A stretch of DNA of 64,000 nucleotides, taken from NCBI GenBank assembly GCA_907163375.1, contig CAJQUW010003207.1, positions 37,899 to 101,898 of the forward strand, in the 5' to 3' direction. Position 1 is the stretch's first letter; each line of letters opens with the position of its first letter. A program made the translations under genes and the position numbers. The notes beneath the pieces are model-generated. The model worked only from the letters and a program-made list of their open reading frames with translations, ran no database searches and was not told the origin of the DNA. Source of the DNA: Prostheceraeus crozeri. Lineage: Eukaryota > Platyhelminthes > Polycladida > Euryleptidae. Below are positions 34,946-44,082 of the stretch, one piece after another.

Positions 34946-36875
34946 ATGGTTCGACAAGAAAGCATCGCACGGCAACGTCTCATCTTCCATTTCTGTGAGA
35001 CTTGCCAACTGCCCGTTCGACATGCGAACAAAAGCGGGCATAAGGAATGCTCCTTCCGAGAGGACTGCACCTACCTCTACTGTCTCACGTGTAAGAGGTA
35101 TGAAAAGAGCGATGCAAAGGTGAATAGTGACTCCGCGAAAGCTTTCATTGCCAAGCACACCCCTTGTGCTCAACTAAATGGAAGAAAGGGGATTAACTTA
35201 ACCTCCAAAGTTGAGAAGAAGAAGTTGGAGCGTCTTTTTGGGAAGGAGCGACCGACTGAAGGCGTGCTTTCCCAGTTGGATGAACCTGCTCCAAAGGATA
35301 AGCCTCAAAAGTCTCGAGTTCCTAAGAGGAAAGTTCCTAAGTCTCGGGAGTTCATCGATGAGACTTTTAGTGATTGTGAGGTGAGTGCCATCAATTCTAC
35401 ATGCTAGCTTCAACGGATAACTGGCTCACAGCAGAAAAATAAAAAAATACTACTTCATTATGTATGAAATGATTATATGTTGTTAAACATTTCAGGATGT
35501 ACTGATGCCCCCACCGAAGAGAGCCAAGGTGTTGGTTCAGAAAAAACTGTTCGCTAAAGATGTAAGTATTTATTGACTAATTTAATTATTTCTATACATA
35601 AAGTAAATCAACATTGCTTAAACATTTCAGAGTGAGCTACCTCACCCGACAAAGACTAACGAGGATATAGTGGCCGAAAAATTGCGAAATGTAAGCATTT
35701 CAGTTATTTATTAGTTCTCAATGTGAAATTAAACATGAATTTTTCCTACTTTCAGCTGTTTCCTAGTGTTCAAAGCTGCCCAAAAATTCCGCGCTTACCT
35801 TCACCGAGGAGCAGACTACCTTCGAGTCCCGTAAGTGTCATTACATAGGTCTCAGTCAACAATAACTGAAAATGCATCAAGTATTTTTAAAAACATACAT
35901 ACTTCGTCAATGAGTTGCAAACATGTCATCATATTTTTCGTTGCAGTCTATGCGATCTCTGTCGCTGAAGAAGCACCACAGAAGCTTCTTGTCTACGCCG
36001 GCGACAACAACGTCGGTAGAGGACAATGAGGAGAAACCGTACTCAATTCGCGAGTCATCGGAGGATTCGGACTCCTCATCCGAGGATGAAGCCACTACTT
36101 CAGCGACTTCATCTCCGACGTCCTCTTCCGACGAAGATGATGATTCTGATGTACATGTAAGTATATGACTGGTTAACTGCATGTGTACAGAATTGTTTTC
36201 ATTAAAATTTATTTTAAAACACACTTGATTATTAATATATTCGTCTACAATTGATTAATTCATCTTTCAGAATGATTCGGTGACTCCTAAAAAGGCGAGT
36301 GGATCCGATCAAGAAACCGCAATCCAGCAGGAGGTAAGAGGAATTCACATTTGTATCTAATTAATGTCAAAAATGGTAAATGGATGATAAACAATTGTTC
36401 CTTTCAATTACAGGACTCCGTGATGTTTGCGTCTCAAGCGGAGATCTCATTCTCCAACATCCGGGCGTCTCCTAGCTGGAATGTCCACCTACCATTGTCG
36501 CCGATGATGACATTGGCCCCATCCTCAGCAGCTGATATCCCAGTCCCAGCTCCTTCACCTCCAACACCTATCCCAGTCGCAGCTCCTTCCTCTCCAACAC
36601 CTCCTATCCCAGCCGCAGTTCCTAAGGCTTCTCTCCCAGTACGCGAGTACAACGTAGTTCTTGACGCAACGACGGAGGAGGAGGACATCGAAAGCAAGTT
36701 ACGGCGGTGTCAAGAGCGATTGAAACAGTCCGAGGCTCGTGATGCTCAGTTAATGGAGGACAACAGAGGTTTGGTTGAGTCCTTACAAAACATAACTCAA
36801 TCAAACCTCATGTTGGCCTCACAAGTAACAAATAGCCAACGACACGACAAGGAGACCTTAGTCCACGTCGAGTGA
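34946..36875 (+). CDS. Spliced nuclear-type protein, seven candidate exons
   Basis: The first exon (34946-35380) encodes a Cys-rich module (C17, C20, C35, C41, C46, C49), probably zinc-binding. Then follow six segments, each preceded by a pyrimidine-rich CAG and, except the last, followed by GTAAG-type donors: 35496-35561, 35631-35690, 35756-35830, 35947-36156, 36271-36333 and 36414-36875. Every intron falls between codons (phase 0). Exon 2 has a PPPKRAKV basic signal, exon 5 a Ser/Asp/Glu-rich stretch, and the last exon Pro-rich repeats and a coiled coil. I do not recognise the family. A nuclear regulatory protein is a reasonable guess. It lies between an early promoter region and PolB. Confidence 0.65.
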
Positions 36876-36924
36876 AGCAATAACACCATCCGTAGGCTAA
36901 GACTGACGCGGATGGACGATTTGG

Positions 36925-36950
36925 GTGGCTGCAGTGAAAGCTGTAGCCAC
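36925..36950 (+). other. Hairpin after the spliced gene
   Basis: GTGGCTGCAG and CTGTAGCCAC pair in a 10-base stem, including one G-U pair, around a 6-base loop. It lies about 50 bases after the stop codon. It could be a 3' untranslated RNA structure. Confidence 0.5.
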
Positions 36951-37090
36951 TTGAAACTATATCATAGTGGCATCGTGAAATGCGTGAAGTTATAACTTAT
37001 TTTTACTTTTGAAAAAAAATAGATTGCTTTAAATTTTATGTTTTCTCTTTACAACAGATCGGAACATATGGTATTGGCTGGTGATGACGC

Positions 37091-37120
37091 TGACGTCATT
37101 AGATGGTAGATGTATATAAG
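37091..37120 (+). promoter_or_regulatory. PolB promoter: CRE-like site and TATA box
   Basis: The palindrome TGACGTCA at 37091-37098 is the binding site for CREB/ATF factors. TATATAAG follows at 37113-37120, about 30 bases before the ATG at 37152. The untranslated leader would be very short. Confidence 0.65.
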
Positions 37121-37151
37121 GGCTTGCTAATTTCAATCCTCATCAATAATC

Positions 37152-40100
37152 ATGGTTGTCTGTACCAAGTGTGGAAAAGTGTTCACTCTCATAGGCAATT
37201 TGCAACGACATGAAAAGTTTTGTAAGTTAGGAAAAACATATCAATGTAGCAAGTGTCCATATAAGACGAATAGGATGGATAATCTTAAGAGGCATAAACT
37301 TGTATGCAATAATAAACCGAATGATAGCATAACAGAGTCAAATTCAAATAATCAAAATAGATCTACTTCTAAGCCAACAACCAGCGCTTCAACTAACATA
37401 CAAAACTTTATGCAATACTGCTCTCGGTGTGGCAAAACGTATAACTCTATAAGTAGATTTCGACAGCATATGAATGTACATAACACAAATAGTGAGATGA
37501 ATATGCATAATAACTATGGAACTGTTAGTCTCAGCGAAAGCGCACTCAATGGCCATGCACGTGTGTATGATATCACGCCAACAACACCTACTGTGGACAT
37601 AACATCATTCTTAGAAAGCATGCGTTCCATGTTAGGGAATTTAGTGTCTGACTTACTAAGGAGCTATCAATTGCGCGGTCGTCTGATTGCACAAATTCGT
37701 TATGTCCGTTCTAATCCTCAAGAAGAAGAAACTTTTCTCGCACACTTTACCTCATCATCCTCAAACTATATTTATGACTATGATGCTTGGTTTCAGGATC
37801 ATCTAAATAGTCTAATAAATCATATTGAAGCCTTCACAAAAAAGGGTAGCAATTGGATTATACATGATGTACAAAATATAGAGTTCATTGTAATAACAAG
37901 TCCAATACTGTCAGGTGGACAATCATTTCCTCTACCGAAGAAGTTAAAAAACTCTAAAGCTGTCATTAATGTTAATTCAAATGATAATGATGGCTTCCTA
38001 TATGCAGTTTTATCAATATTGCATTATAATGAAGTACCTTATTCAAGGAATGAAGTAAAATCATATAGTAAGTGGACATCTGAGATAAATATGGAAGGCA
38101 TTTCCACACCAGTATCAATCAAAGATATTCCAAAATTTGAGAAAAATAATGATATTAAAATTAACATTCACTTTTATGAAAATGGACTCAAAGGTGTTCG
38201 TTACAATAGTAACTTTACTGGTAGGCAAACGGTTAATATTTTGCTAATTCTAAACAATGGAGCAGCACACTATTGTGGAATTCCAAAGCTGTCAAGATTG
38301 TATAGGAAAACCTTAAAAAGACATAAATACTTCTGCGAAAGATGCACTCAGTCATTCACATATAAAACAACACTAGAGCGACACTTCCAGTTTTGTATTC
38401 GAGGAAAAGCACAAATAGAAAAAATGCCATCGGATCTAAAAGTACTAACAAGTAGCATGGAATATCAACTAAGTCCTCCTTTAGTAATTTATGCAGATAT
38501 AGAGTGCTACATTGATAATGAAATACATAAACCTGCGGCCATTGGAGCTTATCATGTCTGGCATAATGCCCTTCAATCAAAATTTGAAAACAAGTATTAC
38601 CTCTTTGAGGGAGAAAATTGCATTATTGGTTTCTTGTACCACTTAGAAACTGTAGCCCAAGACTTATATGACAACCAATGTGCAACAACTAGGCAGCCAA
38701 TGTCACTGTCAGCGGATGAAAAAGCACGCCATGAGAATGCAGAATGTTGCAACAAATGTAAATCGAAATTCAGCGATGAAGTCATAAAAGTTCGTGATCA
38801 TGATCATATCACCGGACGATATAGGCAAACATTATGTAGGAAATGCAATCTCCGGTTAAGACTTAACAGACGGGAGCTCCCCATATTTTTCCACAATTTT
38901 AAAAATTATGATAGTCACATCGTTTGCTATAAAGCGATTGGAAGAATGAAATCTTGGAAATTAGATGTTGTAGCAGCAACTGCTGAAAAATATATAACTT
39001 TATCCGCCAGTGTCCCTGTAAATGAATACAAAGGGAAGACAGTATACTTTAAACTAAAATTCTTAGACTCATATCAATTTCTAAGTGCATCCTTGAGTGA
39101 ATTAGCCAAGGGCTTGCAAACGTATAAGCATGTAGAGACATTAAGGGTAGAATTTCCACAATTAAGTGATAATGTTTTATATCAGAAGGGATTGTTTCCA
39201 TATTCATACTTCAAAAACTTAAACACGTTGACGGAAGACTGTCTACCACCACAATTTGAATTCTATAATGATCTTACTCGTGAGCACTGTTCCGATAGTG
39301 AATATGAACACGCTAACAAGGCATGGATTGAATTTAATTGTAGCACATTTGGTGATTACATGCTGGCATATCTGAAGTTAGATGTTTTATTGTTGGCAGA
39401 CATATTTGAAGTGTTTAGAGCATTGAGTCAACGTGAGGATGAAGTCGACCCTGTACATTTTGTCAGTCTTCCACATCTTAGCTTTACCTCAGCACTAAAT
39501 TTCTCTTCCAATGATCCCCTACACTACATACAAGATGAAAATATGTACAATCTATTTGAACGAGGAATTAGAGGGGGTATGACTTTCACCAACATTCACC
39601 GAGCGCGTGCACGCATTGAAGAATTAGAAAATAATACACATGAAAGTCGACATTTGACCGACTTAGATGTTAATAACCTTTACGGTTCTTCACTCAGTAG
39701 GAATCTACCCCACTCAAATTTCAAATGGTTGAATGAAAGTGAATTAGATAATTTTTTAATTGAAGAAAATGTTCAAAATATAGATGATGATGGTGAAATC
39801 GGCTACATTTTTGATTTAGATTTAGAGTATCCTGCAGCCATTCATGATGACACTGCCGATTTCCCATTAGCTCCAGAAATGCAGATGATTGAAAAGAGAA
39901 TGTTTTCACACTATATGAAAAATCTATATGAAAAAGTAAGACCAAATACACATTTTTCTTCTATCAAGAAACTTCTGCTCCATCAATTTGATAGGGAAAA
40001 TTATGTAGTCCACTATTCAATTTTAAAATTTTACTTGACCATGGGCATGAGAATCAAGAAGATTCATAGTGGCATAAAATTCACACAAAAGCCTTGGTTA

Positions 40101-41009
40101 AAAACATACATTGATATGAACTCTCAAAAGAGGGCTCAATCAAACACTGACTTCGAAAAGTCATTCTACAAATTGAAAAATAATTCTTTATATGGTAAAA
40201 CAATGGAAAATGTAAGGAGAAGGAAAAAATTTAAACTAGTCAACAATGAGAAACAACTACTGAAATTGTCAAATCATCCTCTCTATGTTCAACACAAAAT
40301 ATTTGATGAAGATCTGGTTGGTATGGAAATGTACAAACCTTCAATAGTTTTAAATAAATTAATATATGTTGGTCAAGCAGTACTTGACTATAGTAAGTTG
40401 GAAATGTATCAATTATATTACAATGATCTAAAAGGGTGTCCACTGATAAATAGAACGCGGCTTTGTGGAGGTGATACCGACAGTTTCTTCCTATGTTTAT
40501 ACACATCACCATCTGTCCGTCTGGAAGATATACTTCTATACTTCGGTGAAAAGTTTGACTCTTCAAACTATGATAGTCATCACCGACTATACTCAACTAC
40601 AAACAAAGCTAGATTAGGTTGTTTTAAGGATGAGTGTGCTGGAAAGTTGCTTGAGGAAATGATCCTACTAAAACCGAAAATGTATTCAATGAAATATCTA
40701 GACTCTACGAATCATAGCATCAAACGTGCAAAAGGAATTCAGAGAGCAGCAGTTAAAAAATTGAAACATGATGACTATAGGAGTGTCTATTATAGTGAGA
40801 ATGATACAACTGAAGATATGACAATTATAAATTCAAAAAATCACATAGTTAGCACAAAATCATTTAGGAAGCGAGGTCTTTCACTTTGGGAGGATAAGCG
40901 CTGTTGGCTGGATAAAAATTTATCATTACCATATGGACACTACAGCCTAGGTCTTCCCCCACCGTCGAAGAGAAGGAGATGCCTTCCTGTCACAGGTGAT
41001 GTAGAATAA
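37152..41009 (+). CDS. Protein-primed DNA polymerase B
   Basis: 1285 residues. It replicates the element by protein priming. The N-terminus has C2H2-type fingers (4-24, 32-52, 90-110), then a domain whose paralogue stands alone in Polinton C, then an OTU-like stretch (NSNDNDGFLYAVLSILHY) in which relatives usually have Cys where this has Gly, and another finger near 395-415. Exonuclease motifs are YADIECY near 446, HNFKNYDSH near 582 and YLKLDVLLLAD near 740. A segment like VRDHDHITGRYR with paired cysteines resembles an HNH nuclease. Polymerase motifs are DLDVNNLYGS near 836, KLKNNSLYGK near 1010 and GGDTDSFF near 1106. The frame is uninterrupted. AATAAA follows 6 bases after the stop. Confidence 0.95.
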   Translation: MVVCTKCGKVFTLIGNLQRHEKFCKLGKTYQCSKCPYKTNRMDNLKRHKLVCNNKPNDSITESNSNNQNRSTSKPTTSASTNIQNFMQYCSRCGKTYNSISRFRQHMNVHNTNSEMNMHNNYGTVSLSESALNGHARVYDITPTTPTVDITSFLESMRSMLGNLVSDLLRSYQLRGRLIAQIRYVRSNPQEEETFLAHFTSSSSNYIYDYDAWFQDHLNSLINHIEAFTKKGSNWIIHDVQNIEFIVITSPILSGGQSFPLPKKLKNSKAVINVNSNDNDGFLYAVLSILHYNEVPYSRNEVKSYSKWTSEINMEGISTPVSIKDIPKFEKNNDIKINIHFYENGLKGVRYNSNFTGRQTVNILLILNNGAAHYCGIPKLSRLYRKTLKRHKYFCERCTQSFTYKTTLERHFQFCIRGKAQIEKMPSDLKVLTSSMEYQLSPPLVIYADIECYIDNEIHKPAAIGAYHVWHNALQSKFENKYYLFEGENCIIGFLYHLETVAQDLYDNQCATTRQPMSLSADEKARHENAECCNKCKSKFSDEVIKVRDHDHITGRYRQTLCRKCNLRLRLNRRELPIFFHNFKNYDSHIVCYKAIGRMKSWKLDVVAATAEKYITLSASVPVNEYKGKTVYFKLKFLDSYQFLSASLSELAKGLQTYKHVETLRVEFPQLSDNVLYQKGLFPYSYFKNLNTLTEDCLPPQFEFYNDLTREHCSDSEYEHANKAWIEFNCSTFGDYMLAYLKLDVLLLADIFEVFRALSQREDEVDPVHFVSLPHLSFTSALNFSSNDPLHYIQDENMYNLFERGIRGGMTFTNIHRARARIEELENNTHESRHLTDLDVNNLYGSSLSRNLPHSNFKWLNESELDNFLIEENVQNIDDDGEIGYIFDLDLEYPAAIHDDTADFPLAPEMQMIEKRMFSHYMKNLYEKVRPNTHFSSIKKLLLHQFDRENYVVHYSILKFYLTMGMRIKKIHSGIKFTQKPWLKTYIDMNSQKRAQSNTDFEKSFYKLKNNSLYGKTMENVRRRKKFKLVNNEKQLLKLSNHPLYVQHKIFDEDLVGMEMYKPSIVLNKLIYVGQAVLDYSKLEMYQLYYNDLKGCPLINRTRLCGGDTDSFFLCLYTSPSVRLEDILLYFGEKFDSSNYDSHHRLYSTTNKARLGCFKDECAGKLLEEMILLKPKMYSMKYLDSTNHSIKRAKGIQRAAVKKLKHDDYRSVYYSENDTTEDMTIINSKNHIVSTKSFRKRGLSLWEDKRCWLDKNLSLPYGHYSLGLPPPSKRRRCLPVTGDVE

Positions 41010-41014
41010 GTCTA

Positions 41015-41020
41015 AATAAA
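41015..41020 (+). terminator. Poly(A) signal of PolB
   Basis: AATAAA immediately after the PolB stop codon, upstream of the hairpin cluster. Confidence 0.5.
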
Positions 41021-41056
41021 AACAATATAATATTCCACTTGTAATAGATCTTGCGA

Positions 41057-41226
41057 TTGCTGCATCTTCCGACATGTAGCAACACTTACTAATACATAAG
41101 TAGTCTTACTAAAATTGAAATTTCTACATCTTTCCGATATGTAGAAATGATTACTAATAAATAGGTAGTCCTAATGTGAATGAATATGTGAAGAATTTGT
41201 ACTCAACATCATTCCGATATGTTGAG
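41057..41226 (+). other. Three tandem covarying hairpins
   Basis: Hairpins at 41057-41082, 41120-41148 and 41202-41226 have stems of 9, 10 and 8 pairs. Stem sequences differ (TTGCTGCAT, ATTTCTACAT, CTCAACAT), but each is matched by its own complement, and the first uses a G-U pair. All close with CAT...ATG around a loop C-[T/A]-T-T-C-C-G-A-[T/C], give or take a base. The first two are followed by TTACTAATA-M-ATA-R-GTAGTC. Conservation of pairing rather than sequence points to a selected structure, possibly in RNA. They lie between PolB and the next plus-strand gene. Confidence 0.75.
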
Positions 41227-41288
41227 CTAATAAAATAACAAACTTTAGGCAAACATTAAACCTAAATTTGAAACATAGCTTTCGGAAC

Positions 41289-41849
41289 ATGCCTCAATAC
41301 ATTAGAACATGGAAACTTAGTGACGTTCAAAACGTTCACATAACAAATTCTAAAAGAATAGCATTTCGTCATTCAATAGCAAATAGTGATCGAAAACATC
41401 GTGGCGTTTGCATTAGTATTGACTCATTGCCTTCACTGAAAGACTTTGCGGATCTCATTGACAACCATAAGACTCGGATCAAGATTCCTCTCGATGACAA
41501 GGTATGGATAAAGTGTGATTCATCAGTCAAACTATACGTCTGTTCACCAAAACGTGAAGATGTTGAATATCGATTTTTTCGTTTCAGTGACGTCACATGG
41601 GAAACCTTTACAAGGGAGATACTACCCCAGATAACGTCATTCATGAAAGATGGAGGACATCAAACGGTTGGAAGTTGTAAATCGGATGTTAACTACAAAA
41701 GCAAAGTCAAAACTCAATCTACAAGAGATCGAGAGGAATATACCCAACCGAAAACAATGGTTACTGATAAAACGCAAATTGAAGCCGACAACGAGCTTAC
41801 ATCTTGGAAGACCCTCAATGTTAACATGGAGGATTCAGAGGAAGGATAG
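41289..41849 (+). CDS. Unknown protein with PC4-like segment
   Basis: Started at the ATG giving MPQYIRTWKLSDVQ; an upstream in-frame ATG exists at 41268. Residues 14-58 run strand-like VQNVHITNSKRIAFRHS, then KHRGVCISIDSLPSLKDFAD. This resembles the ssDNA-binding transcription cofactor PC4 (relatives read KGISLNPEQWSQLK). A second part, residues 70-118, ends WETFTREILPQI. The rest is polar. It overlaps the TBP-like frame by about 200 bases. If right, it would act in transcription initiation or on ssDNA. The call is tentative. Confidence 0.4.
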   Translation: MPQYIRTWKLSDVQNVHITNSKRIAFRHSIANSDRKHRGVCISIDSLPSLKDFADLIDNHKTRIKIPLDDKVWIKCDSSVKLYVCSPKREDVEYRFFRFSDVTWETFTREILPQITSFMKDGGHQTVGSCKSDVNYKSKVKTQSTRDREEYTQPKTMVTDKTQIEADNELTSWKTLNVNMEDSEEG

Positions 41850-42219
41850 ATCTCTCACTATCCTATTCTTTCCAAATGGAACAATCCAATGTATTGGAAG
41901 GGTCATGGAGGGTGATCTCTCATATCTACACTTAACTTTGGAACATTTACTTGGTGATTCATTATCTGATTGGAAAGTGAAGACAATGACCGTGTTATGT
42001 GAATTACACTATCACTATGATTTCCGTAAAGTTACATCATCACATAATCTAACTTATGAAGTGGAGTTATTTCCAGCAGCTCAATTGACTAACTGGCATC
42101 CATATCATGTTCATGTGTTCCATAATGGAAAGATTGTGATAACCGGCATTAAAGACATAAGTGATGTGCCTCCCATCATATGTGATTTGAAAAAATGTTT
42201 CATGAAAACCAAATTGTAG
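41650..42219 (+). CDS. TBP-like (TATA-binding) protein
   Basis: 189 residues. Two direct repeats in the C-terminal part resemble those of TATA-binding protein. Repeat 2 (about 107-184) has WKVKTMTVLCEL, then LTYEVELFPA and VHVFHNGKIVITGIKD. TBP reads FKIQNMVGSCDV, YEPELFPG and LIFVSGKVVLTGAK at the same spacing. Repeat 1 (about 69-104) has LTILFFPNGTIQCIGRV, like ALIFSSGKMVCTGAK. The first 60 residues overlap the preceding frame and may not all be translated as such. TBP nucleates transcription complexes on TATA boxes in the nucleus. Several Polinton B genes have TATATAAG boxes. It is far from host TBP in sequence, so it was acquired long ago. Confidence 0.7.
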   Translation: MEDIKRLEVVNRMLTTKAKSKLNLQEIERNIPNRKQWLLIKRKLKPTTSLHLGRPSMLTWRIQRKDRSLTILFFPNGTIQCIGRVMEGDLSYLHLTLEHLLGDSLSDWKVKTMTVLCELHYHYDFRKVTSSHNLTYEVELFPAAQLTNWHPYHVHVFHNGKIVITGIKDISDVPPIICDLKKCFMKTKL

Positions 42220-42325
42220 ATTTTGTATATATGTGAATAGATAATGAAATATAAACATATTTTTGTTTTCCTTATAAACCCTTGTTTTGGAAAAAAGAGA
42301 GCAAGATAATGATACAACATAAAAA

Positions 42326-42331
42326 TTTATT
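42326..42331 (-). terminator. Poly(A) signal for the leftward virion block
   Basis: AATAAA on the minus strand, 45 bases beyond the protease stop. It lies in the convergent gap between the two arms. Confidence 0.5.
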
Positions 42332-42375
42332 TCAAAACGGTTTCGACATATTTAGTAAGAATTACATCATTTTTA

Positions 42376-42792
42376 TCACAGTTTTTTTGAAAATAGTTCT
42401 AAAGCACTTTTACAGTTATTTTTCAATGGTCTCTCATTGACAAAATAGAGTACATAGCCACCGCACATTAGAGATGTATTACTTTGAAGTGGGAACGATG
42501 TCACTTTCCTAACAGTCCAGGAGAACCTGTTCATCCATAATGCGATATCATGTAAACGAGGTTGATTCAGAGAGTCAAAATATTCGGCCACTTTATAACG
42601 ATTGATGTATACAGCAATCCAATGTTTTCCGGGAAGATTGTTGGTATCCGTATTGATGATAAGCGAACAAGGATAGAAATGAATTGAATCAGGTAAATTA
42701 TCTCTAGAAAAGACATTGAGAAATATTGTCTTGGAGTAGGGATGAGCTTTCCTCATTTTCCTCAAGATTTCTATGTTGCTTAAGTTACTCAT
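42376..42792 (-). CDS. Adenovirus-type cysteine protease
   Basis: 138 residues. Catalytic residues can be placed as His57 (GKHWIAVYI), Asp73 (EYFDSL) and Cys110 (LMCGGYV), with Gln103 before it as the oxyanion residue. The adenain family cleaves capsid and core precursors at GG-type sites during virion maturation. Possible substrates here are the core-like (44083) and pX-like proteins, which carry GG motifs. The ATG overlaps the stop of the capsid gene as ATGA, suggesting coupled translation. The frame is open and of normal length for a Polinton protease. Confidence 0.9.
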   Translation of the reverse strand: MSNLSNIEILRKMRKAHPYSKTIFLNVFSRDNLPDSIHFYPCSLIINTDTNNLPGKHWIAVYINRYKVAEYFDSLNQPRLHDIALWMNRFSWTVRKVTSFPLQSNTSLMCGGYVLYFVNERPLKNNCKSALELFSKKL

Positions 42793-44072
42793 CTCTGATA
42801 GCTGACAGTCACGTCTCTCATTCTTGTTATCTCAACTTTGCTATCATAGATAGCATAAATGAGACAAGTAATTGTTTTCTCCAAAGGTGACTCAAATGAT
42901 ACCTCCAGTCGTAGATTTCCAGACTTTGTAACTCCTACGCTTTCACCACCTAGATCTGCATCTGCTGTGAGGTTGTACATAATGAAGAAGTAGCCATTCT
43001 TGTACATATCCATTGTAATTCCATCTGAATCATCTGTATTAAACATGTTGAGGGCGGTGAAAGTAGAACCATAGTCACGTGCGAATTTACCATCTTTGAA
43101 ATTAGGCTCATATGCTTTGCAAGATACAAATTTCCCATCCTGATAGAGTGCTAGTTTGCTAACATTAAAGTGTTGGAAATTGAATGGATTCTTTTCAAAA
43201 GCACCAATGAATGCCTCATTTTCCACAAATGTGATATACACCGCCTTTGGCATTGCAGTGGGAAAAAGATTTGGGTAGGCATGTGAGGATGATCCCGCAC
43301 CAATTGTGAAGTTTGTCAACACACTGTGATTAACTGGATATATTGCATTGTTTTTCCTCAATCCTGTCGCATGCTCGTTGATGACTGACGGGTTCATTGT
43401 TACTCGCCTTACATTGAGCACGGCATTACTTATGTTGACTTGATAGCTTGTATCTCCAAAAGCCATTAACGCGAACTCAGGATTTGCACGAATAAATTTT
43501 ATTTGCATTTTAACCTGTGATAGCAGATATCTAGATTGACGAAGGAAATCAAGATAGACGGGTCCTTTCAAGTATAATTCCTTTGAATCCGCTGTCAAAT
43601 CCATTCGTCTTTTCAACCCTGTATTTGAGACATCATCAAATTTCCCTTGCTGATCATCATACCACCCAGAAACTTGCAAGTGTGACTGTTTAGCTTTCTT
43701 TTGAAATTGAGTCATTGTATGTATATATGCTCCATATGGATATGCTCGATCCCCTCCTTCAATCTGTTTGTCATTCAATATTAGATACACATCTGAGAAC
43801 AGACTGGCAATAGGAAGATTTGCCAATCCCACTTTATCCTTGGATGAATCGATATTTGTACCATCAGTCTTCTTAATTTGTATACACAACTCTAAATCAA
43901 TGGATTGACAGTCAATATAATCTTGAGGATTGGCAGGTATATCAAACTGAATAGGCTGCTGGTTACCATCGATATTTGTTGTGGGGACTATGTCTACAAT
44001 TGTTGAGGAGATGATGTCTGTCTGATGAGGGGGAGAATCGAAGAAACACAAAGCCGAATTGATACTCTGCAT
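42789..44072 (-). CDS. Major capsid protein (jelly-roll, F54H12.2-like)
   Basis: 427 residues, the family annotated in animal genomes as uncharacterised F54H12.2-like and identified as a Polinton double jelly-roll capsid protein. Characteristic stretches are DIISSTIVDI, FDIPANPQDYIDCQSIDLEL, GGDRAYPYGAYIHTM, QSRYLLSQVKMQIKF, AFIGAFEKNPFNFQHF and GYFFIMYNLTADAD. It would form the hexon-like capsomers. The frame is uninterrupted. It lies between the core-like gene and the protease, the same order as in Polinton C. Confidence 0.85.
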   Translation of the reverse strand: MQSINSALCFFDSPPHQTDIISSTIVDIVPTTNIDGNQQPIQFDIPANPQDYIDCQSIDLELCIQIKKTDGTNIDSSKDKVGLANLPIASLFSDVYLILNDKQIEGGDRAYPYGAYIHTMTQFQKKAKQSHLQVSGWYDDQQGKFDDVSNTGLKRRMDLTADSKELYLKGPVYLDFLRQSRYLLSQVKMQIKFIRANPEFALMAFGDTSYQVNISNAVLNVRRVTMNPSVINEHATGLRKNNAIYPVNHSVLTNFTIGAGSSSHAYPNLFPTAMPKAVYITFVENEAFIGAFEKNPFNFQHFNVSKLALYQDGKFVSCKAYEPNFKDGKFARDYGSTFTALNMFNTDDSDGITMDMYKNGYFFIMYNLTADADLGGESVGVTKSGNLRLEVSFESPLEKTITCLIYAIYDSKVEITRMRDVTVSYQR

Positions 44073-44082
44073 CGTATTAGCT

